64,000 nt of DNA from Bacteroidales bacterium (GTDB taxonomy: Bacteria > Bacteroidota > Bacteroidia > Bacteroidales > Bacteroidaceae): positions 1 to 64,000 of the forward strand of contig JAAYUD010000011.1 in NCBI GenBank assembly GCA_012517855.1, read 5' to 3'. The translations under genes were made by a program, and so were the position numbers. Below are positions 35,001 through 43,484 of the stretch, in pieces. Numbering within the stretch: the stretch's first letter is position 1; every line of letters begins with the position of its first letter. A model generated the notes under the pieces. The model did not search any database. It was not told the DNA's origin and was given only the letters and a program-made list of their open reading frames with translations.

Positions 35001-35575
35001 GTCTTACCAATACGTTCCGCTATAAGAATTGGCACGCAAACTTTAATCTTGCCTATAGTTTTGGAGCTAAGACACGCCTTTTTGCCATGTATGGAAGTGC
35101 TGCAAGTGGCGGTGTATATACAGCAGATATACGTCCCGACCGCAATTATAGCCGCGACTATCTGAAACGTTGGAAAAAACCAGGTGACGAGAATAAGACC
35201 AATATCCCGGCAATCATATCAAGTGCCAGTGACAATTATACAAAATATGCCAACCATTATTCGACGCGGCCTGTCTATGCCGATAGTGGACAACCTATAG
35301 CCAATAGCGCCTGGGATATGTACGACTATTCTAATATCAGAGTGGTGAGCGCTGATTATTTGAAACTTCAAAGTGCGAGTGTTACATACGAATTTGATGC
35401 TCGAATGCTCAAATACATCAAACTTCAACGGTTGGCCATGACGCTATCTGCGTACAATCTCTTTACGATATGCGATCCTAAATTGAAAGGGCAGACACCT
35501 ACGCAGGGAGGATTCACTACCATACAACTTAGTGAACGCCCAAGCTTCTCATTTGGTATAAATGTTATATTCTAA
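32012..35575 (+). CDS. SusC/RagA-family TonB-linked outer membrane transporter with STN domain
   Basis: 1187 residues. Signal peptide (about 1-28), then an STN domain (30-105: TLNLKDVSMETFLVEIKKQTGVNF, VCVIHK) that signals to the FecR partner. A carboxypeptidase-like sandwich follows (about 112-195: VAGFIVSDEDNLPVIGASI), then a TonB-box-like LQEVVVTGY, a plug with IRIRGTSTL and VDGIVVKDP, and the 22-strand barrel ending in INVIF. It imports a ligand together with the SusD protein, driven by TonB. The STN domain and the adjacent sigma/FecR pair mark it as a self-inducing system. No glycoside hydrolase is nearby. Confidence 0.95.
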   Translation: MKTQTMKKVGLLMTMFLMLLQVSALAVPKKTVTLNLKDVSMETFLVEIKKQTGVNFLYNSQITRGESVTVKANKENWESVLSRVLEEYDLTYEMKNGVCVIHKIERRNINVAGFIVSDEDNLPVIGASIRIKNSRKAAITNSDGRFSLYNVPEGVVLHISYVGMQEMDIKARPNMNITMQSNARQLQEVVVTGYQVLDKRSLTSAVTSVKASDVLRSDVSSIDQMLEGRIPDLMVSLNSGEIGVAPKIRIRGTSTLIGNREPLWVVDGIVVKDPVEISPEELNDPDYVNRIGNAIAGINPQDIDRIDVLKDAAATAIYGIKAANGVIVITTKRGYEGKPQVSYNMNVNYKRRPRYSDPSVDVMSSKERIQFSRELAADHYLYSSDINLVGYEGLLNSLYNNEINNTQFNSAVAKLEAQNTDWFKILCRDSWSTQHTVSISGGSDKSRYYASLGYEGDNDVIKSNSSERYTASMHLDNTFSKFLSTSLSFTGYDSKRNNYQSSINPVDYAYQTSRALPCYTDDGKYYYYQNKVTTTESYKFNILNELNNSSNKQDVSSFTVNANLRFTFADWLHANAIISYTNQNSDFEKYWGDKTFYAAKLRGAEFGETIKEQSKSLMPQGGELTKNTVNDRNYTARLQLDANKFFGENDVHNIDATVGTEIYHDKYKTYQNISRGYYPDRGETFVTNIDPTVYTSYAAWLSSNVPLITDNLTNTVSVYASFTYAYNQMFRINLNGRVDGSNKFGDRSNDKFLPIWSLSGSLDMKRIGLLNYKWIDYMNLKASYGFQGNMLSSESPAMTIKKGSMNTYYNSYYSTINSYPNPNLKWETTQSYNIGLDMSLFNNKLEMETSFYYKKTKNAFMTKSISSVNGIETYVINGGDVTNKGYSLDVTYSPILNRNFRWTLSTSISKIINSLDSRPDAQTYNLTDFLDGKALVKGKSVNTFYSYRFLKLSSVDGGPIFDDFQDNVSSLAGLSKYDTYTMVLQASGRRDPDIQGSLTNTFRYKNWHANFNLAYSFGAKTRLFAMYGSAASGGVYTADIRPDRNYSRDYLKRWKKPGDENKTNIPAIISSASDNYTKYANHYSTRPVYADSGQPIANSAWDMYDYSNIRVVSADYLKLQSASVTYEFDARMLKYIKLQRLAMTLSAYNLFTICDPKLKGQTPTQGGFTTIQLSERPSFSFGINVIF

Positions 35576-35588
35576 AAGCAAAAAGAAG

Positions 35589-37178
35589 ATGAAAAGATTA
35601 TTATCAATTATAAGTATGGTCTTGGCATTGACTACATCGTGCTCCAGTGACTTTCTTAAAGAATATTCTCAAGATTTGAGTAGGGTAAACTCTTATACCG
35701 ATCTTGACGAACTAATGGTGGGTAGTGGCTTTCTTGGTGTCGGACTTGTAGCCAATGCTGATTATTATATACAAATCTATAATACCAATTATTTGCCTGT
35801 ACATTTCATGTCAGACGAGTTGGATGAAAATTTAACACCTCCTACAGATCCTGACCAAAGCTTGAACTATAGAAAATTAATGTATCCTTATTTTACTTGG
35901 CAGCAAGGCTTGTACCTCGATTATCAGCAGAAAGATACTTATGATGATCAAGAAAAATCGTATTGGAATTTGTCGTATAATCATATTGCGACTTGTAACA
36001 TGATTTTGGACGAGGCAAACCGGTTGACAGTTAAAGATCAAGATGATAAGCCACTTGCCAATAAGGTGAATGGTGAAGCTCACTTTCTACGTGCACTTTA
36101 TTATTATGTGCTAGTCAACCTTTATGCCAAACCGTATATCCCTTCTACGGCAGCTTCTATTCCCGGAGTGCCTGTTAAAACCACAGCATATATTGAAGAT
36201 AAAAGCTACACGCGCAACAGTGTCAAAGAAGTTTATGATCAGATTGTAAGCGATTTGTCGGCTGCCGAAGAGTATCTTAAAGATCTGCATTCGCCCGAAT
36301 CAATTCATCGGGTAAGTATTAATGCCGTTTATTTGTTGCGCAGTCGTGTTGCCCTATACATGCAAGATTGGGCTATGGCAGAAAAATATGCTGTATTGTC
36401 GCTTGGTGAGAACAATCAACTTCAACAATTGATTGGGGCAAGTGAAGATGTCTTTCCTTTATCTAAGACAAATGTTGAAAATGTATTCTCAATGGGTGGA
36501 ACTATTTTGGGTAATATTTTATTTTTACGTCCTGGTGGTAGCTATTATGGTACCCCATATTCACCTGTGTGGAAAATATCGAATCATCTTTATTCGTTAT
36601 ATACCAGTAATGATGCACGCAAAAAAACGTTTTTTCAGACAAAGGATGGCGTAGGAAACGAGCCATCTTATCACAAGATAGACAATAGAGAAGAGAGCCT
36701 TGGAGTATACAAAGGGGTCTCTGATCAGTTTTTGTTTCGTTCGGCCGAGGCATATCTTAATGCCGCAGAGGCTTGTGCTCATCTGGGTAAAGATCAGGAT
36801 GCCATCAAATATCTTACTACTCTGCGTCAATATCGTGTAAAGGATGATGCTCCCTTAAATTTGACCGGTGGGGCATTGGTTACTTTCATCAGACAAGAAC
36901 GAGAGCGGGAGTTTTGTCTCGAAGGTCTACGTTGGTATGATATGCGTCGTTATGCTGTCGATCAGAAATATCCGGAGGTAGAGAAAGTAGAACACTCCTT
37001 TACTACTTATGCCTATATCAACCGCCAATATATTCCACAAAATACCAACTATTATGAACTCAGCACCGATGATGGGGGAATGGTTCTAGATATTCCGAAA
37101 GCTGTAAGAGAATTCCAAAATACGATCGGCAGTAATGAACGTCCGATTCGTAAAGTGGTAAGGTCTAAAGCTTATTAA
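35589..37178 (+). CDS. SusD/RagB-family surface lipoprotein
   Basis: Outer-membrane lipoprotein that captures ligand over the SusC channel. The start at ATG 35589 gives MKRLLSIISMVLALTTSC with lipobox Cys18, better than the upstream ATG at 35562 that overlaps susC. About 529 residues. Family features: NHIATCNMILDEA, GEAHFLRALYYYVLVNLYAKPYI, VYDQIVSDLSAAEEYL, and late FRSAEAYLNAAEAC followed by FIRQEREREFCLEGLRWYDMRRY. Ligand class is unknown; peptides, glycans and metal complexes are all possible. Confidence 0.94.
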   Translation: MKRLLSIISMVLALTTSCSSDFLKEYSQDLSRVNSYTDLDELMVGSGFLGVGLVANADYYIQIYNTNYLPVHFMSDELDENLTPPTDPDQSLNYRKLMYPYFTWQQGLYLDYQQKDTYDDQEKSYWNLSYNHIATCNMILDEANRLTVKDQDDKPLANKVNGEAHFLRALYYYVLVNLYAKPYIPSTAASIPGVPVKTTAYIEDKSYTRNSVKEVYDQIVSDLSAAEEYLKDLHSPESIHRVSINAVYLLRSRVALYMQDWAMAEKYAVLSLGENNQLQQLIGASEDVFPLSKTNVENVFSMGGTILGNILFLRPGGSYYGTPYSPVWKISNHLYSLYTSNDARKKTFFQTKDGVGNEPSYHKIDNREESLGVYKGVSDQFLFRSAEAYLNAAEACAHLGKDQDAIKYLTTLRQYRVKDDAPLNLTGGALVTFIRQEREREFCLEGLRWYDMRRYAVDQKYPEVEKVEHSFTTYAYINRQYIPQNTNYYELSTDDGGMVLDIPKAVREFQNTIGSNERPIRKVVRSKAY

Positions 37179-37197
37179 TAACATAAATTCTGTGGAA

Positions 37198-38121
37198 ATG
37201 AAAAAGATCATATTTTATATAGCGTGCGTTGCAATCATATTCGGGTTCGCTTCGTGTGCCAATCAAGAAGATACCTCACCTAGTTATGCTGATCAGAATC
37301 TTTTTGCGCCTTCGGATGAAGATCATAGTACAATGGCCGACTTGCAACGAGATTTCTATAAAGAGACGGGTGCTTACTTACTATTCAATGATACGCTCAA
37401 AAAAGTTAAGAATGGTACAGATGCGTATGGTAATCCAATATGGAATACCGAAATGGTAGATGTAGAATATCCATTCATTGGAGATGTATCGTCTTATACC
37501 TATACCTATAAATATATTCGGAATATAGATCAGCAAAAGAAAGTGGCAGATCTAATAAAAGAAAAATTGGCTAAACGTTTGGGTAAGGCTGTACCTTATT
37601 CTTTTCTCATAGTAGATTCTATCACTACTTGGGTAAACAATAATGGCGTATTAGAAATCGCTCCGGAAGATTCGTGGTCGGGAACGGTACCTCATCCCAC
37701 TCAAGTATTGGGCACTCGCTGCTATGCTGTTAGTACGAGTGGTGATACCGGTTATCAGGATGCAAACTATTTTACGACCATCTTCAGTCAGATCGTTCTG
37801 AACAAGTTGAAGCGTTTAAATCCCGATAAATTGGCAAAGTTTTATAGTTACGGAGAATCTTACTATCTCGTTGATAAAACAGATCTTGGCTTGGAATACG
37901 GAGTCAATGACAGTATTGCTCGAAGTCGGGGCTTTTGGAAGGACCACAACTATTATTATCTTGCAGTAAAGGATACCGACTTGCAATATTTTTCCAATGC
38001 TGTCTGTACTTACTCGGAGTCTCAGGTAAAAGAGATGATGGCTGCCTTTCCTATAGTTATTGAAAGGTTTGAGCTACTTAGAAACGTAATCAAGTCGATG
38101 GGAATAAAACTGGATGATTAA
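37198..38121 (+). CDS. lipoprotein resembling zinc-binding metallopeptidases, without HExxH
   Basis: About 307 residues, lipobox Cys near position 20 (FGFASC). The pattern of alternating hydrophobic strands, then a helix TTIFSQIVLNKLKRLNPDKL, then ARSRGFWKDHNYYYLA and a C-terminal helix resembles the SusD-associated putative zinc-binding metallopeptidase lipoproteins of Bacteroidales. In those the central helix carries HExxH; here it does not, so it would be inactive or only a binding protein. This assignment is from memory. It follows susD by 13-20 bp and precedes the FISUMP gene. Confidence 0.6.
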   Translation: MKKIIFYIACVAIIFGFASCANQEDTSPSYADQNLFAPSDEDHSTMADLQRDFYKETGAYLLFNDTLKKVKNGTDAYGNPIWNTEMVDVEYPFIGDVSSYTYTYKYIRNIDQQKKVADLIKEKLAKRLGKAVPYSFLIVDSITTWVNNNGVLEIAPEDSWSGTVPHPTQVLGTRCYAVSTSGDTGYQDANYFTTIFSQIVLNKLKRLNPDKLAKFYSYGESYYLVDKTDLGLEYGVNDSIARSRGFWKDHNYYYLAVKDTDLQYFSNAVCTYSESQVKEMMAAFPIVIERFELLRNVIKSMGIKLDD

Positions 38122-38137
38122 AAAGAACTGTGTTATG

Positions 38138-38854
38138 AAGAAACTATTTTATATATTTATTTTGTTTGTCGCTCTTATTTCCTCTACTTCGTGTGGCGAT
38201 GATAAAGACGATAATATTAACGTGAAACCTTCTGCTACAGGCACCATGACCGACAAAGAAGGCAATGAGTACAAATGGGTGCGCATTGATAAATTGGATT
38301 GGATGGCTGAGAATCTGAAATGCGGTACGCCATACTATGACCTTACAGAACCTTCGGAATGGGGAGGAGTAGATAATATTGTAAGTGTGAGTGATTTTGC
38401 AAAAGCAAAAGAATATTTAGCCGATTTTGGTAATTATTATTCTTATCAGCAGGCTTTGGATAATTGTCCTGTGGGATGGCGTTTACCTTCCGATCAAGAT
38501 TGGAAACAATTGGAAACGGCTTTAGGGATGAAACACACGGATGTAGATAGAGATGGCTGGAGAGATGGGGCTGCATCTTTGATGATACAGAGTATTGAAC
38601 AGGGTACCGGACTGAATTTACGCTTTGGTGGGGAATTGTGTAAATGGGGGTATATAAGTGATAGTGATAAATCAGTGAAGCCTTATCGTCAGTATGACGA
38701 AGGAATGTATTGGACATCTACCGTTGACTCAACAATGAGTAACCCTTGTGTCTTTTATCGTAAGATAATGCCCAATATAGAGAAGGTAGAACGTCGCAGC
38801 GCTACCATCTTTGCCCATTATTTTAGTGTGCGCTATGTGCGCGATGTTAAATAA
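38138..38854 (+). CDS. FISUMP-domain lipoprotein
   Basis: About 238 residues. Signal and lipobox LFYIFILFVALISSTSC. The FISUMP pattern is clear: DKEGNEYKWVRIDKLDWMAENLKC near the start, YYSYQQALDNCPVGWRLPSDQDW in the middle, and a late MYWTSTVDST then SVRYVRD. FISUMP proteins are surface or secreted in Bacteroidetes and Fibrobacteres, role unknown. ATG 38138 fits the signal peptide; ATG 38114 would overlap the previous gene and add a poor leader. Confidence 0.88.
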   Translation, partial: KKLFYIFILFVALISSTSCGDDKDDNINVKPSATGTMTDKEGNEYKWVRIDKLDWMAENLKCGTPYYDLTEPSEWGGVDNIVSVSDFAKAKEYLADFGNYYSYQQALDNCPVGWRLPSDQDWKQLETALGMKHTDVDRDGWRDGAASLMIQSIEQGTGLNLRFGGELCKWGYISDSDKSVKPYRQYDEGMYWTSTVDSTMSNPCVFYRKIMPNIEKVERRSATIFAHYFSVRYVRDVK

Positions 38855-38866
38855 ATCAGCTTGGTC

Positions 38867-39838
38867 ATGAAAAAAATATTAATCGTATATCTTTCATTAT
38901 TGTTTTCGGTAGCTGTTTCCGGACAAACAACTACCAACGCTATCTTATTCAAAATATCGGGTAATGGTTTGAAGAGTCCGTCGTATATCCTCGGCAGTTT
39001 TCATATTATGCGTGGAGAGACGGTCAGTAGTATTCCCGAGTTTGAGAAGATATACAAGGCTATACCGCAAGTATGCTTCGAAACCGATATGAACCAAAAT
39101 CCAACAAGTGCTGCTATGAGTAAAGAAGTGCAACCACCTCACGCAAAGTCAATGGGTAAACTTACTCCTCAAGAAATACTCTTGCCGGCCGATAGTACTT
39201 ATGATAAAATAATAGGTGTCGAAAAAGCTGCCGAAGTCGACACCGTCATGAAGGCTGTTTTCCCTATGTACGTTTCCAATATGCGCCCAACGTATGCAGC
39301 CATTATATTGCGGATGATGTATTCCATGCAGATGTTTGGCATCACTCAAGAAAATAGGCATAAGAAATTCACTCCGATTGACTATTATGTGCATGCACAA
39401 GCCGTGAGTGATGGCAAGTCGATTGAGATGCTCGAACCTTTTGCCGTACAAGATTCCATTTTGAAAAAGATGAAGATGCAAAAGAGTGCTTCGAAGAAAC
39501 AAACTCTAACCGAAGAGATGAATTCCTTATCCGATTTTTGTCATACCTATAGTAGCAAGGTACAGTTGATAAAAAAGTTGAAGAAACTGTATGCTGAAGG
39601 TAGGGGAGAGGACATCATGCTCGAGTTGCAGAACAATCAGTATGCTTCAGGGCTGACCTCCGGTCTATTTGATGTGAACAAACGCAATGCCGAGTGGATG
39701 AGAAAGATTCCGCAGATGATAAAGAAAAAGCCTACTTTGATTGTCGTGGGGCTGGCACATTTGCTCAAGAACAAAGAAGCAGAAGGTATTGTAGCAGATT
39801 TAAAAAATTTGGGATATAAAGTAGAACCGATAAAATAA
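38867..39838 (+). CDS. TraB/GumN-family exported protein
   Basis: About 323 residues with a signal peptide (MKKILIVYLSLLFSVAVSGQ). The family's two GxxH motifs are present, GSFHIM near residue 47 and VGLAHLL near the C-terminus, with an ETDMNQ acidic patch after the first. TIKI-like members of this superfamily are metal-dependent peptidases; bacterial GumN members are mostly uncharacterised. Periplasmic or surface location is likely. It sits in the SusC/D operon 12 bp after the FISUMP gene. Confidence 0.87.
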   Translation: MKKILIVYLSLLFSVAVSGQTTTNAILFKISGNGLKSPSYILGSFHIMRGETVSSIPEFEKIYKAIPQVCFETDMNQNPTSAAMSKEVQPPHAKSMGKLTPQEILLPADSTYDKIIGVEKAAEVDTVMKAVFPMYVSNMRPTYAAIILRMMYSMQMFGITQENRHKKFTPIDYYVHAQAVSDGKSIEMLEPFAVQDSILKKMKMQKSASKKQTLTEEMNSLSDFCHTYSSKVQLIKKLKKLYAEGRGEDIMLELQNNQYASGLTSGLFDVNKRNAEWMRKIPQMIKKKPTLIVVGLAHLLKNKEAEGIVADLKNLGYKVEPIK

Positions 39839-39852
39839 AAAGATTCGTAATA

Positions 39853-41232
39853 ATGAAAAAAAGAAAATTAGCCGTCCTTTTCGTAAGTATACTTATGGCG
39901 GCACCTTGTGTTGTACAGGCGCAACTACTGAAACTGAACGTGGCCGATACGGCTTTGCAAAAAAGAACATTGATCGCTTCTCCTGCTATCAATAACAAAG
40001 GTCCTAAGATGTTTCAACCCAAGTTTGATGCAAAGGGCAATTATGTTTATAATGATACTTTGCCGAATGGCTACTTCCGTTATCTTATGGGATTTAATCA
40101 AAAAGTGGCAACCGCCTTTTTGAAAAGCGGAAAGACACTAAAGGTCAAAGCTCAGCAAAAGGATGGGAAAATTGTATTGGAGTTCAGCGGAGATGGAAGC
40201 GATGCCTGCCGTTTACTCGAGGCTTTTAACGACGGCTATTCGTATCCCAAGTATTTTTCTCTCACAGGAGATCAAAACGAGATATTGACAAATTACGACC
40301 ATAAGTTGGCGATGCTCGATAAGTATCATACCGACTTTGCTGTCATGGTAAATAAGCTCAAGGAAAAGGAACTGATACCTCAAATAAGGCTGATGAATGA
40401 ATGTGAGTATCTTCGCAACCGTCTTGCATTAATGAGGTGTTATGACAGGTTCAAAGATATAGATGTTATTGCTGACGAAGCATTTCAGAAATTGCTAGGA
40501 AACATCGATTTGAATGATCCCGAATACGAAAGCTATTCGCTTATCTCTACTTTTGTGCGTGGCAAAATATCGAGTAAGTATGATGATGATCCTGCTACAT
40601 ATGGAGTGGAGTTTGTGAACATCGCCAATAAGTATGTGAAGAATGCCGAAATAAAGAAATCGCTCGAAATGGCGATTGTCAATTACGTGACGCAACGCTG
40701 TGCAGGCGACGATATAGATAAGTTTTGGGTGCCTTACAAGGCGGTGGGCGATAGTGAAATTGTCAAAGCTTATAGCTATAAAATAGAGGCGATGAAGAAT
40801 ACGAAGTCTGGAACGGTAGCACCCGACGATGAGTTTGCCGATAAGGATGGAAAGCTACACCGCTTTTCCGATTATAAAGGGAAGTTGCTTTATGTCGATT
40901 TTTGGGCTACATGGTGTGGTCCTTGCAAAGCCGAAATTCCTCATTTGGCAAAACTCGTAGAGCATTATAAAGATAATCCGAATATTCAGTTTATCAGTGT
41001 GTCTCTCGATAGCAATGTCGATTCGTGGAAAAAGATGATAACCGACGATGCTCCTGTATGGCCGCAGTTTATAGCCGATAAGGAACAAAATGAGAAGATC
41101 AGTAAAGATTGGGGCATTGCTGCTATTCCTCGTTTTATAATGATTAATGCCGACGGTACAATCAATTCGGCCGATGCATTGCGTCCAAGTGATGGTTCGT
41201 TGATACCGCTCTTGGATAAACTACTCAAATAG
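39853..41232 (+). CDS. TlpA-like thiol-disulfide oxidoreductase
   Basis: 459-residue exported thioredoxin-fold protein. Signal peptide about 1-24 (LFVSILMAAPCVVQA). The first 310 residues are a Bacteroidales-specific region without a clear fold. The thioredoxin domain (about 325-459) has the active site WCGPC at 354-358 and the cis-Pro loop AIPRFIMI. It should reduce or rearrange disulfides in the periplasm; the partner may be the Cys-bearing lipoproteins of this operon. It is the last gene before terminator 41284-41316. Confidence 0.9.
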   Translation: MKKRKLAVLFVSILMAAPCVVQAQLLKLNVADTALQKRTLIASPAINNKGPKMFQPKFDAKGNYVYNDTLPNGYFRYLMGFNQKVATAFLKSGKTLKVKAQQKDGKIVLEFSGDGSDACRLLEAFNDGYSYPKYFSLTGDQNEILTNYDHKLAMLDKYHTDFAVMVNKLKEKELIPQIRLMNECEYLRNRLALMRCYDRFKDIDVIADEAFQKLLGNIDLNDPEYESYSLISTFVRGKISSKYDDDPATYGVEFVNIANKYVKNAEIKKSLEMAIVNYVTQRCAGDDIDKFWVPYKAVGDSEIVKAYSYKIEAMKNTKSGTVAPDDEFADKDGKLHRFSDYKGKLLYVDFWATWCGPCKAEIPHLAKLVEHYKDNPNIQFISVSLDSNVDSWKKMITDDAPVWPQFIADKEQNEKISKDWGIAAIPRFIMINADGTINSADALRPSDGSLIPLLDKLLK

Positions 41233-41283
41233 TTTTTAGCCTGAAAACAAAAGATTATTAATCTCTTCTTTATAATATATTAG

Positions 41284-41316
41284 AAAGGCGTTGAAGTTTT
41301 GCTTCAACGCCTTTTT
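41284..41316. terminator. bidirectional terminator between tlpA-like gene and mutB
   Basis: AAAGGCGTTGAAG (41284-41296) pairs fully with 41302-41314, then a T-run; the A-run upstream serves the minus strand. Convergent genes end on both sides. Confidence 0.85.
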
Positions 41317-41338
41317 TAAGTATATGTGGTGCCTTCTT

Positions 41339-43483
41339 TTATTCTCCTAGAAGAATATGAAGAATATCACAAGCACATTTCGATACTTTAGTACCGGGGC
41401 CGAAGATGCCTGCGACTCCTGCTTTGTAGAGGAAGTCGTAGTCTTGTGTCGGGATTACACCGCCGGCGATAACAATAATGTCGGGGCGTCCCAGCTTTTT
41501 CAGTTCGGCAATGATTTGCGGAACCAATGTTTTGTGACCTGCAGCCAACGATGAAACGCCGACTACGTGAACATCATTCTCTACCGCTTCGCGGGCAGCC
41601 TCTTCGGGAGTCTGGAATAACGGTCCCATATCAACGTCAAATCCGCAGTCGGCATAGCCGGTTGCTACGACTTTGGCACCACGGTCGTGACCGTCTTGCC
41701 CCATTTTGGCTATCATGATACGTGGACGACGTCCTTCTTGCTTTGCAAACTTGTCGCAAAGTGCGCAGGCTTCCTTGAAACTCTTATCGTTTTTGCTTTC
41801 TGATGAATACACGCCTGATATTGTTCTGATTACTGCTTTATAACGTCCTGCTATTTTCTCGCATGCCATTGAAATCTCTCCCAAGGTTGCGTCGATGTGT
41901 GCAGCTTTCACTGCTAGGTCGAGCAGGTTGCCTTCGCCAGTCTCTACACTCTTGGTGATGGCGTCGAGAGCTTCTTTTACTTTCTTTTCGTCACGGCGAG
42001 CGCGAATTTTATTCAGTGTCTCAATCTGTTCGTCGCGAACGGCTGTGTTGTCGATTTCTAAAATATCGATAGGAGCTTCTTTTTCCAAACGATATTTGTT
42101 CACACCTACGATGGTCTGCGAACCGCTATCAATACGAGCCTGAGTGCGGGCAGCAGCTTCTTCGATGCGCATTTTCGGAATACCCGATTCGATAGCCTTG
42201 GCCATACCGCCTAGTTTTTCAACTTCTTGAATATGTTCCCATGCCTTATGAACCAGTTCGTTGGTTAGAGACTCTACATAGTACGAACCGCCCCATGGGT
42301 CGATGCCTTTGCATACGTATGTTTCGTCTTGAATGTAAATCTGAGTGTTGCGGGCTATGCGGGCCGAAAAATCGGTAGGCAATGCGATAGCTTCGTCCAA
42401 TGCGTTGGTGTGCAACGATTGAGTATGTCCCAATGCAGCCGCCATTGCCTCGATACAGGTACGACCTATGTTATTATAGGGATCTTGCTCGGTGAGCGAC
42501 CAACCGGATGTCTGGCAGTGAGTACGGAGTGCAAGAGATTTTGAATTTTTCGGGTTGAATTGTTTCACAATCTTTGCCCACAACATACGTGCTGCACGCA
42601 TTTTGGCAATTTCCATGAAGTGGTTAGTACCTATCGCCCAGAAGAACGACAAGCGGGGAGCGAAAGCATCGATGTCGATACCTGCTTTCACGCCGGCACG
42701 TAGGTATTCCAAACCGTCGGCAAGTGTGTAGGCCAATTCGATGTCGGCTGTAGCACCGGCTTCCTGCATGTGGTAGCCCGATATGGAGATAGAGTTGAAT
42801 TTGGGCATCTTCTGCGAGGTGTATTCAAAGATATCCGAGATAATCCGCATCGAGAATGCTGGCGGATAAATATAGGTGTTGCGCACCATGAACTCTTTCA
42901 GAATATCGTTTTGGATCGTACCTGCCATTTCTTCCAATTTGGCTCCTTGATCAAGACCTGCGCAGATATAGAATGCCATGATTGGTAATACGGCACCGTT
43001 CATCGTCATTGATACAGACATCTTATTCAATGGAATACCATCGAACAGCACTTTCATGTTGTCAAGGCAGCAGATAGATACGCCGGCTTTGCCCACGTCG
43101 CCCACTACACGTGGATGGTCGGGGTCGTAGCCACGGTGGGTAGCCAAGTCGAATGCGACAGACAAACCTTTCTGTCCCGAAGCCAAGTTGCGGCGATAGA
43201 ATGCGTTTGATTCTTCGGCCGTAGAGAAACCTGCATACTGGCGGATGGTCCACGGGCGGAACGGATACATCATAGAATACGGGCCACGCAGATAGGGAGG
43301 AATACCGGCCGAATAGTCGAGGTGTTCCATGCCTTCAAGGTCTTCTTTTGTATATACCGGTTTCACACCGATGTGTTCGGGTGTTTCCCAGTTTTCTTCA
43401 ATTCCGTTAGCCTTCTGCCATGCCATCCCGTCGGCCGGTTTGAAAGCTTCGTTTATATTTATATTTTTAAAATCTGGTTTCAT
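41339..43483 (-). CDS. mutB: methylmalonyl-CoA mutase large (catalytic) subunit
   Basis: Interconverts succinyl-CoA and methylmalonyl-CoA using adenosylcobalamin, the key step of succinate-to-propionate fermentation in Bacteroides. 714 residues. The substrate barrel includes [17 protein letters not shown] and [18 protein letters not shown]; the C-terminal B12 domain has the cobalt-ligand motif DGHDRGAKV near residue 597 and the downstream [12 protein letters not shown] and VIAGGVIP. Translated from a start 1 bp after mutA, so both subunits are made together. Confidence 0.98.
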   Translation of the reverse strand: MKPDFKNININEAFKPADGMAWQKANGIEENWETPEHIGVKPVYTKEDLEGMEHLDYSAGIPPYLRGPYSMMYPFRPWTIRQYAGFSTAEESNAFYRRNLASGQKGLSVAFDLATHRGYDPDHPRVVGDVGKAGVSICCLDNMKVLFDGIPLNKMSVSMTMNGAVLPIMAFYICAGLDQGAKLEEMAGTIQNDILKEFMVRNTYIYPPAFSMRIISDIFEYTSQKMPKFNSISISGYHMQEAGATADIELAYTLADGLEYLRAGVKAGIDIDAFAPRLSFFWAIGTNHFMEIAKMRAARMLWAKIVKQFNPKNSKSLALRTHCQTSGWSLTEQDPYNNIGRTCIEAMAAALGHTQSLHTNALDEAIALPTDFSARIARNTQIYIQDETYVCKGIDPWGGSYYVESLTNELVHKAWEHIQEVEKLGGMAKAIESGIPKMRIEEAAARTQARIDSGSQTIVGVNKYRLEKEAPIDILEIDNTAVRDEQIETLNKIRARRDEKKVKEALDAITKSVETGEGNLLDLAVKAAHIDATLGEISMACEKIAGRYKAVIRTISGVYSSESKNDKSFKEACALCDKFAKQEGRRPRIMIAKMGQDGHDRGAKVVATGYADCGFDVDMGPLFQTPEEAAREAVENDVHVVGVSSLAAGHKTLVPQIIAELKKLGRPDIIVIAGGVIPTQDYDFLYKAGVAGIFGPGTKVSKCACDILHILLGE

Positions 43484-43484
43484 C

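Noticed and set aside
37198-38121. Active zinc metallopeptidase
   Set aside because: No HExxH or other clear zinc-binding motif.
41895-42143. Antisense frames within mutB and mutA
   Set aside because: Shadow frames of strongly coding genes; no independent signals.
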